Positions 25,414 to 33,476 of a DNA stretch of 64,000 nucleotides are shown one piece after another (the stretch's first letter is position 1; each line of letters begins with the position of its first letter). The notes under the pieces were generated by a model. That model made no database searches and had not been told where the DNA came from. It saw nothing but the letters and a program-made list of their open reading frames with translations. A program made the position numbers and the translations under genes. This DNA comes from JAKACA01 sp052143575 (lineage in GTDB: Bacteria; Actinomycetota; Acidimicrobiia; Acidimicrobiales; Bog-793): positions 1-64,000 of the forward strand of contig JBKQSP010000031.1 of NCBI GenBank assembly GCA_052143575.1, given 5' to 3'.

Positions 25414-26790
25414 GTGACCAAGCACGATCCTGATAGGCAGCTCGACGCCGCGCGGGCGTCCCGACCAGCGGAGGTCCGCCAGCGGGCAGGCGACGACCCA
25501 GAAGCAACCCCCGTCGCCGAGACGGCGGCCTTCCTCTCGAGCGCCGAGGACGGCGTCGTCGCAGAAGCCGTCGACGAGCTCGAGCGACGCCAGCACCTCC
25601 ATTACCAGGCCTCCACCCGGCGGGAGCGACAAGGCTACCTACGCGACCTCTTCAAGCTCGTCGTGCGGTGCGTCGACGAAGCCGATGTCGAGCCGATCGT
25701 CGAGTCGTCCCAGCGCATCGCCGCTGACCGCTTCGCGGCGGGTTTCGACATTGCCGAGATCCAGGGAGCCTTCAACGTGCTGGAGGAGGTGCTTTGGCGG
25801 GAGGTGGCCGAGGGCATCACCGGCGAGGGGCGGATCGAGGCGCTCGGCCTCCTCAACGCCATCCTCGGGGCAGGACGCGACGCCCTCGCTCGCACCTACG
25901 TCGCCCTGGCCGGGCAAGGCGCCGACCCGGGTGGCGAAGCGTCAGCTCCGCGGCGCTCCGCGGTGGCGGCACGGGCCGGCACTCCCCCACCCGGTGTGCC
26001 GGCGCCGGCGCAGCAGGCCGTCCGCACGGAGATCCAAGGCCGCGTCGGCATCGTCACGCTGGACGATCCTCGCAAGCGCAACGCCCTGAGCGCGCAGCTC
26101 GCCAGCAGCGTGACGGGCGCCCTCGCCAGCCTGCGAGCCGAGGACGTGCGCGCCGTGGTGCTGCGCGCCGCTGCCGGCTTGAACGTCTGGTCCTCCGGTC
26201 ACGACATCGACGAGCTCCCCCGCGGCCGGCGGGATCCGTTGGCCTACAACGACCCTCTCGAGCAGCTGCTGCGCGCCATCCGATCGTTTCCGGCTCCGGT
26301 ACTCGCCATGGTGCACGGCGCCGTGTGGGGCGGGGCCTTCGACCTCGTGCTGAGTTGTGACGTGGTCGTGGCCGACGAGTCGGCGACCTTCGCCATCACA
26401 CCGGCGAACCTCGGGCTGCCCTACAACACGACCGGGCTGCTGCACTTCCTCGGTCGGCTCCCCATCAACCTCACCAAGGAGATGTTCTTCACGGCCGCTC
26501 CGCTCGACGCTCAGAAGGCAAAGGAATGGCTCGTCATCAACCACCTGGTCCCTTCCGACGAGCTCGAGCGCTTCACGCTCGAGCTGGCGGCGACTATGGC
26601 CACGAAGTCGCCGTTGGCCATCGCGGTCATCAAGGAGCAACTGCGCGTCCTCACCGACTACCAGCCCATCGCGGCGCAGGTGTACGAACGCATCCAAGGC
26701 CTGCGACGCGAGGTGTACGACAGCAGCGACTATCTCGAGGGGCTCAAAGCGTTCAGTGAGAAGCGCGCGCCGAAGTTCCGGGGCACTTGA
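25414..26790 (+). CDS. Methylmalonyl-CoA decarboxylase-type crotonase fused to an RsbRD-like helical domain
   Basis: 458 residues. The GTG at 25414 is chosen because GGAGG lies 4 bases before it. Residues about 55-175 form an all-helical domain (VRCVDEADVEPIVESSQRIAADRF-type helices, then FNVLEEVLWREV) resembling the N-terminal domain of RsbR/RsbRD stress regulators. After a Pro/Ala linker, residues about 215-458 are an enoyl-CoA hydratase/isomerase (crotonase) domain closest to methylmalonyl-CoA decarboxylase: GLNVWSSGHDIDELP, FPAPVLAMVHGAVWGGAFDLVLSCDVV and ITPANLGLPYNTTGLLHFLGRLP. The decarboxylase turns methylmalonyl-CoA into propionyl-CoA. A fusion to a stress-sensing-type helical domain is unusual. 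Confidence 0.85.
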   Translation: MTKHDPDRQLDAARASRPAEVRQRAGDDPEATPVAETAAFLSSAEDGVVAEAVDELERRQHLHYQASTRRERQGYLRDLFKLVVRCVDEADVEPIVESSQRIAADRFAAGFDIAEIQGAFNVLEEVLWREVAEGITGEGRIEALGLLNAILGAGRDALARTYVALAGQGADPGGEASAPRRSAVAARAGTPPPGVPAPAQQAVRTEIQGRVGIVTLDDPRKRNALSAQLASSVTGALASLRAEDVRAVVLRAAAGLNVWSSGHDIDELPRGRRDPLAYNDPLEQLLRAIRSFPAPVLAMVHGAVWGGAFDLVLSCDVVVADESATFAITPANLGLPYNTTGLLHFLGRLPINLTKEMFFTAAPLDAQKAKEWLVINHLVPSDELERFTLELAATMATKSPLAIAVIKEQLRVLTDYQPIAAQVYERIQGLRREVYDSSDYLEGLKAFSEKRAPKFRGT

Positions 26791-26808
26791 GGCGGCGCAG
26801 GCAGCCGC

Positions 26809-27867
26809 TCAGCTACACGACCATGCGGACGTATCCATCGGCTCGAGTCGGAACCCGGCCTGGGTCTCGTTAGGGCTACCGGTCCACGAGTCGATCCACT
26901 CATAGGCCTGGCCGCGAACGGTGAACACGGTCCGCGGTTGCCCCACGCAGTAAGCCGTCGACAGCACGCCGTGCGCTGTCCACGGACCCAGCATGGAGGG
27001 CGCTGTGGCGTAGCCTGTCTGCACCTCCTTGGGACCTGCGGCCGACTTCAAGGTGGGCGGGCCGGTGCAGTACCCGCACCCGGGCAGCGAATACGTCATC
27101 TCCCACGTCCCGTTCGGCAGCCGATAAGCCCCTTCGCCCTCGGCCCTCGTCAGACCGGCGAGCTGCTGGTGACCGACGCCGTCGCCGTCGATCCACGAGC
27201 TGGCGAGCTGCTCCTCGGCGAGGGTGCCGTGCTGGCAGAGAATCGCAGCCGACGTGCCGTCGGTGATGATGGAGAAGTCGCCGTCCTTGTCGCACACCGT
27301 CAGCTTCGGCTTGTGGTCGAAGCCGTCGCGTCCCCCCGCAGACGAACCGCACGGGCCGAGAGGGCCGTCGCAACCGAGCACCCAGTAGGCGTTGGCGTGA
27401 CGGTGCATGGTGTCGCCGGGTGCATTGAACCACAACAGCCACTTACCGTCGGGCTCGTGCACCATCCGCGGGTTGAAGCACCCGGCCCCATCTGAGCCGC
27501 ACACCCAGTCCCAGGTCTTGCGGTTGTCGCCGGGCCAGTTCCCCTTCGGCGTGTGGACCTTGGCCGATGGCGAGAACAAGAGCCTCGCCGCGCTCCACGG
27601 TCCCGTTAACGACTTGGCCGAGCGCACGCCGAAGCCGCACCACGGCGTGTGGGCGAGCCGCCAGGTGAACCCGCATCCGTACTCGGTGCCGTACAGGTAG
27701 TAGGTGCCATCGGCCAGAACGACCGTGCCGTCGTGCAAGTCGAGGCCGACGAGGGTCACCTCGGCCGGGGTCGTCGTGGCTGCGGCGGCGGTGCCGATGT
27801 CAGCCGTCAGCATCGCCAGCACAAGAACGATCAGACAACCCTGAAACCTCGTCACCGTCTTTCGCAT
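26809..27867 (-). CDS. Secreted GH43-like five-bladed propeller protein
   Basis: 352 residues. Signal peptide about 1-29 (CLIVLVLAMLTADIGTAAAA). The mature part starts with LHDGTVVLADGTYYLYGTEYG, the usual first blade of family 43-type glycosidases with the catalytic-base Asp position (HDG), and later FNPRMVHEPDGKWLLWFN and GAYRLPNGTWEMTYSLPG, which match further blades. It contains about a dozen Cys, often in close pairs, so several disulfides are likely outside the cell. It may cleave arabinose- or xylose-containing glycans; the exact substrate is not readable. The general-acid Glu cannot be placed with confidence. Confidence 0.75.
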   Translation of the reverse strand: MRKTVTRFQGCLIVLVLAMLTADIGTAAAATTTPAEVTLVGLDLHDGTVVLADGTYYLYGTEYGCGFTWRLAHTPWCGFGVRSAKSLTGPWSAARLLFSPSAKVHTPKGNWPGDNRKTWDWVCGSDGAGCFNPRMVHEPDGKWLLWFNAPGDTMHRHANAYWVLGCDGPLGPCGSSAGGRDGFDHKPKLTVCDKDGDFSIITDGTSAAILCQHGTLAEEQLASSWIDGDGVGHQQLAGLTRAEGEGAYRLPNGTWEMTYSLPGCGYCTGPPTLKSAAGPKEVQTGYATAPSMLGPWTAHGVLSTAYCVGQPRTVFTVRGQAYEWIDSWTGSPNETQAGFRLEPMDTSAWSCS

Positions 27868-28077
27868 GCATCCTCCGCCGCGGGCCAGGCCTTTAGGATT
27901 CGCTTTCTGTCAGCGTCGAGTGTGCAGATCGTAGTCTGAGCTTCCAGCCCGGCCGACACGAGCGGGCGGGCCGCTCGACATGCTCGCCTCCGGCGTTGCG
28001 GTTCGTGACCGTCGCCGGCCGTCGGCGAGTGCCCGCCTTGCCTGCCCGGAGATCGACATGAGAGACCTGATGACGAC

Positions 28078-29178
28078 ATGATCCGGGACGCCGCTGGCAG
28101 TGATCAGCTCGAGGTAGGCCCGCTCGATCGTCGGCTCCTGCTGCGCTACCGCGTGATGGCCTTCACGACCGCAACCTTGCTCATCGTCCTCGTCTTTGCC
28201 GGCATACCGCTGCAGGTCGCCGCTGGGCGGCCCGAAGTGGTGAACGACGTCGGGACGGCCCACGGCTTCTTGTACCTCGTGTATCTCTTCACGGCGTTCC
28301 AACTGACGCGGCGGCTCGGTATCCCGAAGTGGCAGATGGCCCTCGTGCTGCTGGCGGGCACGGTGCCCTTCTGCGCCTTCGTGGCCGAGCGGAAGCTGAC
28401 GAAGCTGTTCAAGGCTCGTGCTGCGAGAACGGGTGACGCGGCGGGGGCGACGAGTCGGTCGCCGGACGGCCGAGCCGCCTCCCTGCGGCGGCGCTGGCTC
28501 TCCCGCCGGGCCCTGCTGCTCCATCTCGAGGTCATCATCATCGCTCCCGGCTGTGCGATCGCCGGCTGGTGGCAGGCGACGAGCGCATTGGCCGGCAACA
28601 GTCTCAGCTGGGTGTACACCGTCGAGTGGCCGGTGTTCGCCCTGCTCGCCATCGCCGGCTGGTGGTACCTCATCCACGAGGATCCGGAGGCGTACCAGGC
28701 CCGCAAACGAGGTGCTGCGGCTCGAGACGGAGAGGGGCTGGGTAGCGGCGCCAATGGCCCCGTGTCCGGTGCCGTCAAGGATGTCACCGTCGACGCCACC
28801 ACCGCCCGGCTCGTCAAGCTGCTCGCCCTTCTCGTGGGGCTGGAACTCGCCTTCGGGGTCGTCGCCGTCGTCTTCCTGCCTCTCGAGCGACCGAGCGGCT
28901 GGTTGCCGGACAGGTGGGTGGCGATCTACCTGGCGCACGCCATCCTCGGGCTTCCGCTTGCCTTCGGCGCCGTCGCCCTCCTCGCCCGCGTCAGGAACGC
29001 CACGCGCATCTCCCGATTGAGCGGATGGATCGGCGCCATCGGCGTCGCACTCGCCGGCCTGTCCGGCTTGCTGACGGTCGCCCAGCCCGTACGGCTCGTC
29101 GGCATGGCCTTCATGTTGCTCGGGACGGTCGTCGCCGGTTTCGGTTACCTGATCCCGACCTTCGAGAAGCTGTCATGA
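28078..29178 (+). CDS. DUF3817 membrane protein with an extra four-helix C-terminal domain
   Basis: 366 residues. Residues about 18-105 match DUF3817: LLLRYRVMAFTTATLLIVLVF, VGTAHGFLYLVYLFTAFQLTRR and LLAGTVPFCAFVAERK. A middle segment (about 140-210) has three further hydrophobic stretches. Residues about 240-362 form a four-helix domain (LVGLELAFGVVAVVF, GLLTVAQPVRLVGMAFMLLG) homologous to the C-terminal part of the protein at 10749-11711. DUF3817 proteins usually stop after the first domain, so this is a composite. Function unknown; an integral membrane location is clear. Confidence 0.82.
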   Translation: MIRDAAGSDQLEVGPLDRRLLLRYRVMAFTTATLLIVLVFAGIPLQVAAGRPEVVNDVGTAHGFLYLVYLFTAFQLTRRLGIPKWQMALVLLAGTVPFCAFVAERKLTKLFKARAARTGDAAGATSRSPDGRAASLRRRWLSRRALLLHLEVIIIAPGCAIAGWWQATSALAGNSLSWVYTVEWPVFALLAIAGWWYLIHEDPEAYQARKRGAAARDGEGLGSGANGPVSGAVKDVTVDATTARLVKLLALLVGLELAFGVVAVVFLPLERPSGWLPDRWVAIYLAHAILGLPLAFGAVALLARVRNATRISRLSGWIGAIGVALAGLSGLLTVAQPVRLVGMAFMLLGTVVAGFGYLIPTFEKLS

Positions 29179-29207
29179 GCACCAGGCGCTTTTCGATGCC
29201 GTCGGCA

Positions 29208-29213
29208 TATAGT
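29208..29213 (+). promoter_or_regulatory. -10 box and near-palindrome ahead of the MarR/MFS operon
   Basis: TATAGT is the best -10 hexamer in this gap. It is the left part of a 12-base near-palindrome (TATAGTACGATA, 29208-29219) in an AT-rich patch, a plausible site for autorepression by the MarR protein whose gene starts at 29304. Confidence 0.45.
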
Positions 29214-29303
29214 ACGATAGGCACATAGGTAGGAACCACGGATCGGCCACCGGCCGATGGTCCAGCCCGGGTGGTTGGGCCGGTTGACTCGAGGTGTCAT
29301 GCC

Positions 29304-29810
29304 ATGAGCAAAGCAGCGAGCTCGGCTGGCGACATGAGCGCTCCCCACCTGCTGGCCGGGAGGCTCCGCCTCTCGATGGTTCGCCTCGCACGCCAGCTCC
29401 GCCGCAGGGAGTCGTCCGACCTCACGATCACACAGCTCTCGGCGCTCGCCACGGTGGTGCAGGCCGGCCCCCTCGGTGTCGGTCAGCTCGCCGAGATCGA
29501 GGGCCTACCCTCCCCGGCGGCCACGCGGCTGGCGGACCGGTTGGAGGAAGCCGGTCTCATCTCTCGGCAGACGAACCCGGCCGACCGCCGCGGCGTGCAG
29601 CTCGTGGCGAGCAAAGCAGGCACCCAACTCGTGGCACGCCGCGCCCAGCTCGGCAACGCCTGGCTCGCCGAACGCCTCAGCGCCCTCAGCAGGGCCGACC
29701 GGCTGGCGATCGAACGCGCCGTGACCCTGCTCGAGTCGTTAGCGACGGAGCGCGCGGAGGACCCACCGGGGGCAGGCGACCGCCAAAAAGCCAAGGAGGC
29801 GCATTCATGA
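29304..29810 (+). CDS. MarR family transcriptional regulator
   Basis: 168 residues from the ATG at 29304 with GAGG 10 bases upstream. MarR winged helix: LTITQLSALATVVQAGPLGVGQLAEIEGLPSP followed by ATRLADRLEEAGLISRQ, then the wing signature NPADRRGVQLVASKAG. These dimeric repressors release DNA on binding small lipophilic compounds. Its stop overlaps the start of the MFS transporter (ATGA), so it is almost certainly the local repressor of that exporter. Confidence 0.92.
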   Translation: MSKAASSAGDMSAPHLLAGRLRLSMVRLARQLRRRESSDLTITQLSALATVVQAGPLGVGQLAEIEGLPSPAATRLADRLEEAGLISRQTNPADRRGVQLVASKAGTQLVARRAQLGNAWLAERLSALSRADRLAIERAVTLLESLATERAEDPPGAGDRQKAKEAHS

Positions 29811-31708
29811 CCGCAGCCATACCGGGACGATCGTCGATGGTCGGGCCGCGCTACAAGTGGGTCGTCCTCTCCAACACCACCATCGGGGTGCTCCTCGCCA
29901 CGCTCAACGCCACGAGCCTCATCATCGCCCTGCCGGTCATCTTCCGGGGGATCCACCTCAACCCGCTGCTTCCGGCGAACTTCCCCTACCTGCTCTGGAT
30001 CATGATGGGCTACATGCTCGTGTCGGCGGCTGTCGTCGTCACGGTGGGGCGCATCGGCGACATATTCGGCCGGGTGAAGATGTACAACCTCGGCTTCGCC
30101 TGGTTCACGCTCGGGGCGATCCTCCTCTCGCTCGTCTGGAGCACGGGTTCCACCGGTGCTCTCGAGCTCATCGGCCTTCGCATGTTCCAGGCCATCGGCG
30201 GCGCCCTCCTCATGGCCAACTCGGCGGCCATCATCACCGACGCCTTCCCGGCCGAGCAGCTCGGTCTCGCGCTCGGGATGAACATGGTCGCCGGCATCCT
30301 CGGCTCCTTCCTCGGGGTTCTCGCCGGAGGCCTCCTCTCACAGATCGGCTGGCGCTGGGTGTTCCTCGCCAACGTGCCGATCGGCGTCTTCGGCACCGTC
30401 TGGGCCTACATGAAGCTGAAGGAGATCGGAGTCCGCATCAAGGCCAAGATCGACTGGCTGGGCAACTTCTCCTTCGCAGCCGGCCTTGCCATGATCCTCA
30501 CCGGCGTCACCTACGGCATCAAGCCGTACGGCACGTCCCTCACGGGATGGCGGAATCCCTTCGTTCTCGAAATGATCTTCGGAGGTCTGGCCTTTCTCGT
30601 CGTCTTCATCGTGGTCGAGATGAAGGTGGCCGAGCCCATGTTCCGCCTCTCGCTGTTCCGCATCCGAGCGTTCACGGCCGGTAACGCCGCCAGCTTCCTC
30701 GGCTCAGTCGGGCGGGGGGGACTGCAGTTCATGTTGATGATCTGGTTCCAGGGCATCTGGCTCCCCCAGCACGGCTACTCCTTCACGGACACCCCGCTGT
30801 GGGCCGGCATCTACATGATCCCCTTCATGCTCGGCTTCGTGGTGGCTGGGCCGGTTTCCGGCATGCTCTCGGACCGCTACGGAGCCCGGCCCTTCGCCAC
30901 AGGCGGGATGCTGCTCTCGGCCGCCATGTACGGGGCGATGATGGCCTTCCCGGCCAACTTCTCCTACGTGCCGTTCGCCGCCGTCATGTTCGTCTCCGGG
31001 ATCGGCGGCGGCCTGTTCGCCTCGCCCAACACGGCGTCCATCATGAACTCGGTGCCCGCCCGTCACCGCGGGGCGGCCTCAGGGATGCGGGTGACCTTTG
31101 CCCAAGCCGGCTTGCCACTCTCGATGGGCCTCTTCTTCACGCTGCTCGTCGTGGGCCTGAATGCCAAGGTGCCGGCGGCGATGTACCAGGGTCTCGTCTC
31201 GCACGGAATACCGACGGCCAGCGCCGCCCAGCTCGCCCACGTGCCGCCGCTCGGCTACATCTTTGCGGCCTTCCTCGGCTACAACCCGCTGCGCAGCCTG
31301 CTCGGGCCGACAGTGCTCAGCCATCTCGCTCCCGCCCAGGTTGCCGCCCTTACGAGCCGCTCCTTCTTCCCGCAGCTCATCGGGCCATCGTTCAAGCACG
31401 GCCTCGTGCTCATCCTCGGCTTCGCCGTCGTCATGAGCGTCATCGCAGCCGTCGCCTCGGCATTGCGTGGTGAGAAGTTCGTCCACGTCGACGACGAGTC
31501 GATCGCCCAAAAGGCCGGCCTCCTCCACCATGGGCAACACGTCGGGGCCCGTCCCGTCAGCGAGGGCGTCGTCCTTCCGAGGCTGCTCGACGCCGCCACC
31601 GGGGCGGACGGGGTCACGCCGGCACCACCCCAGCCGGTGCCGGCACTCTCGGGCACTCCAGCCCCTGCCACCGACGAAGAGGGAAGCGCTCGTCGACTCG
31701 TCGGCTAG
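29807..31708 (+). CDS. MFS transporter, DHA2 type (14 helices)
   Basis: 633 residues from the ATG at 29807, overlapping the MarR stop by four bases with AAGGAGG upstream. About 14 membrane helices are visible. The motif-A loop between helices 2 and 3 reads GRIGDIFGRVKMY, and helix 5 has the antiporter-type motif GMNMVAGILGSFLGVLAGG followed by the GWRWVFLANVPIG signature typical of drug:H+ antiporters. The protein probably exports a hydrophobic or antibiotic-like compound using the proton gradient. A cytoplasmic, Pro-rich tail of about 75 residues is not conserved. A start at 29294 in the same frame is a shadow through the MarR gene. Confidence 0.93.
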   Translation: MTAAIPGRSSMVGPRYKWVVLSNTTIGVLLATLNATSLIIALPVIFRGIHLNPLLPANFPYLLWIMMGYMLVSAAVVVTVGRIGDIFGRVKMYNLGFAWFTLGAILLSLVWSTGSTGALELIGLRMFQAIGGALLMANSAAIITDAFPAEQLGLALGMNMVAGILGSFLGVLAGGLLSQIGWRWVFLANVPIGVFGTVWAYMKLKEIGVRIKAKIDWLGNFSFAAGLAMILTGVTYGIKPYGTSLTGWRNPFVLEMIFGGLAFLVVFIVVEMKVAEPMFRLSLFRIRAFTAGNAASFLGSVGRGGLQFMLMIWFQGIWLPQHGYSFTDTPLWAGIYMIPFMLGFVVAGPVSGMLSDRYGARPFATGGMLLSAAMYGAMMAFPANFSYVPFAAVMFVSGIGGGLFASPNTASIMNSVPARHRGAASGMRVTFAQAGLPLSMGLFFTLLVVGLNAKVPAAMYQGLVSHGIPTASAAQLAHVPPLGYIFAAFLGYNPLRSLLGPTVLSHLAPAQVAALTSRSFFPQLIGPSFKHGLVLILGFAVVMSVIAAVASALRGEKFVHVDDESIAQKAGLLHHGQHVGARPVSEGVVLPRLLDAATGADGVTPAPPQPVPALSGTPAPATDEEGSARRLVG

Positions 31709-31790
31709 ACGCCGGCTCACGAGATCGAGGATCCTGCAACGGCGCTGCGATGAGTTCCCGTTGCCGGCGTCGGTGCGCGACGATCGTGAG

Positions 31791-32087
31791 ATGATCGCTG
31801 CCTTTTCCATCGCGCCACTCGGGACGGGCGACTCGGTGAGCGAGGCCGTCGCCGAGTGCATCGCCATCGTGCGGGCGAGCGGCCTCCCAAATGAGACGAA
31901 CGCCATGTTCACGAACCTCGAGGGCGACTGGGACGAGGTGATGGGCGTGATCAAGCACTGCGTCGAGCACATGGCCGAGGTCGCTCCTCGCGTCAGCCTC
32001 GTCATCAAGATCGACTACCGGCCCGGTGTCGTCGGCGCCCTGCACGGCAAGGTCGAAGCCATCGAGCGGCACCTCGGTCACGCCTAG
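31791..32087 (+). CDS. Thiamine-binding MTH1187/YkoF-type protein
   Basis: 98 residues. The ferredoxin-like fold of the MTH1187 family is recognisable: MIAAFSIAPLGTGDSVSEAVAECIAI, then TNAMFTNLEGDWDEVMGVIKHC and RVSLVIKIDYRPG. Members form tetramers and some bind thiamine or related ligands. The start at 31791 follows the family N-terminus; an upstream frame to 31467 only shadows the MFS gene. It probably forms a unit with the oxidoreductase at 32213, but the 125-base gap leaves this open. Confidence 0.9.
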   Translation: MIAAFSIAPLGTGDSVSEAVAECIAIVRASGLPNETNAMFTNLEGDWDEVMGVIKHCVEHMAEVAPRVSLVIKIDYRPGVVGALHGKVEAIERHLGHA

Positions 32088-32212
32088 GTCGCTGGTCGAG
32101 GCGGCGCACCGCCTTGCCGAGGGCTGCAGTGGCGTGCCAGGGTCGCAGAGCCGCTGGCGACCGTCTCGCCATGGCGTGACACCTCTCGACGACGCGAAAG
32201 GCCACGACGACC

Positions 32213-33316
32213 TTGCAGAGGATTCGATTGGGAGTACTCGGAGCAGGCAACATCGCCGACCTCAACGTCGCCGGTTACCTGGAGGACCCCCGCTGCGAGG
32301 TGATCGCCGTCTGCGACGTGATGGCCGACTCGGCGGCGGCGGCCGGCGAGCGTTGGAACGTGCCCAAGATCTACACCGATCTGGATCGCTTCCTGGCCGA
32401 TCCTGACTTCGACGCCGTCGAGATCCTCACCCCGACTTACCTGCATCACGGCCACGTTCTCGATGCCCTGGCGGCAGGCAAGCACGTCTCGGTGCAAAAG
32501 CCCGTCTCCAACACCATCGACGAGGCGGTCGCCATGGGCAAAGCGGCCGACACGGCCGGGCTCACCCTGCGGGTCAGCGAATGCATGGTCCACTACCCTC
32601 CCCTCGAGCTGGCCAAGTCGCTCATCGCCGACGGAGCCATCGGCAAGCCCGTCAGCTTGCGCATCCGCACCGTGGTCGGTCAGACCGACTCGGCCTTCCA
32701 AACGGGCCTCAACCCTGACGGCTACAGCTGGCGCCTCGACGACCGCTCGCCGGGTGGGCACCTCTTCGACGACATGGTGCACAAGTACGCCGTCGCACTA
32801 TGGCTGCTGGACAAGGACATCACCTCGGTGCAGGCGGTCGTCCGCCGCCGCGACCTCTTCTTCGAGCCCTGTGCCGCCCTCTTCGAATACGAGGACCCGG
32901 AGCTGCTCGGGACGATGGAGGTGCAGTACGCCCCCCACATGTGGCTGCGCAGCAACTACTTCGGAGCCGACGAGTTCTTCGAGATCCAAGGAGAGGAAGG
33001 GCTCTTGTGGGTGACACGGGCCACCGGGCAGATGCTCGACCTCGCCCCAGTCGTGCTGTACAGGGGCCGGGACAACAACATCTCCACGACCGAGTTCACC
33101 GACGTCGACTCGAGCTTCCTGACGGGCTTCAAGCGCTCCGCCTCACACTTCGTCGACGCCCTCGCGAACGGGACGGTCGCCTCCATGACGGCCACCGACG
33201 CCGTCAAGGTGCTGCAGCTCTGCTTCGCCGTCTACCTCGCCGGCGAGAGGCGGGAAGCCGTCGATCCGCGTCTCGTGACCGGGTCGGTGAAGCCCACCGG
33301 TTGGGGGGATTGGTAG
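32213..33316 (+). CDS. Gfo/Idh/MocA family oxidoreductase
   Basis: 367 residues from a TTG with AAAGG about 12 bases upstream. The N-terminal Rossmann domain starts RLGVLGAGNIADLNVAGYL, with VCDVMADSAAAAGERW following. The conserved EKP-type motif reads HVSVQKPVSNTIDEA; Gln replaces the usual Glu before Lys-Pro. The C-terminal sheet domain contains GGHLFDDMVHKYAVALWLL, with the Asp and His of the family active site. Such enzymes oxidise or reduce sugars, inositols or related polyols with NAD(P). The substrate is not predictable from the sequence. Confidence 0.92.
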   Translation: MQRIRLGVLGAGNIADLNVAGYLEDPRCEVIAVCDVMADSAAAAGERWNVPKIYTDLDRFLADPDFDAVEILTPTYLHHGHVLDALAAGKHVSVQKPVSNTIDEAVAMGKAADTAGLTLRVSECMVHYPPLELAKSLIADGAIGKPVSLRIRTVVGQTDSAFQTGLNPDGYSWRLDDRSPGGHLFDDMVHKYAVALWLLDKDITSVQAVVRRRDLFFEPCAALFEYEDPELLGTMEVQYAPHMWLRSNYFGADEFFEIQGEEGLLWVTRATGQMLDLAPVVLYRGRDNNISTTEFTDVDSSFLTGFKRSASHFVDALANGTVASMTATDAVKVLQLCFAVYLAGERREAVDPRLVTGSVKPTGWGDW

Positions 33317-33439
33317 CCGAGCTCGCGGGCCGGGCCTTTCCTCGAGCTCGCTGCGGTGGGAGACTTCGTTAGTGCTTGAAACGTCTCGTCCATGCCCGTC
33401 ATGGCGAGTGCCACACTGCTGGAAGAAGCGCCGTCAGGG

Positions 33440-33453
33440 GAGCGGTACCGCTC
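33440..33453. repeat. 14-bp perfect palindrome with CGGTACCG core
   Basis: GAGCGGTACCGCTC lies 24 bases before the ATG of the decayed HD-GYP gene. It shares the CGGTACCG core with the tandem repeats at 25353-25382. It could be a relic operator. Confidence 0.4.
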
Positions 33454-33476
33454 TTTCATCAAATTCAAGGAAATAG

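Noticed and set aside
26791..26808. Weak dyad GCGGC-N7-GCCGC between convergent genes as a terminator
   Set aside because: The five-base stem is common by chance in this GC content and has no U-tract.
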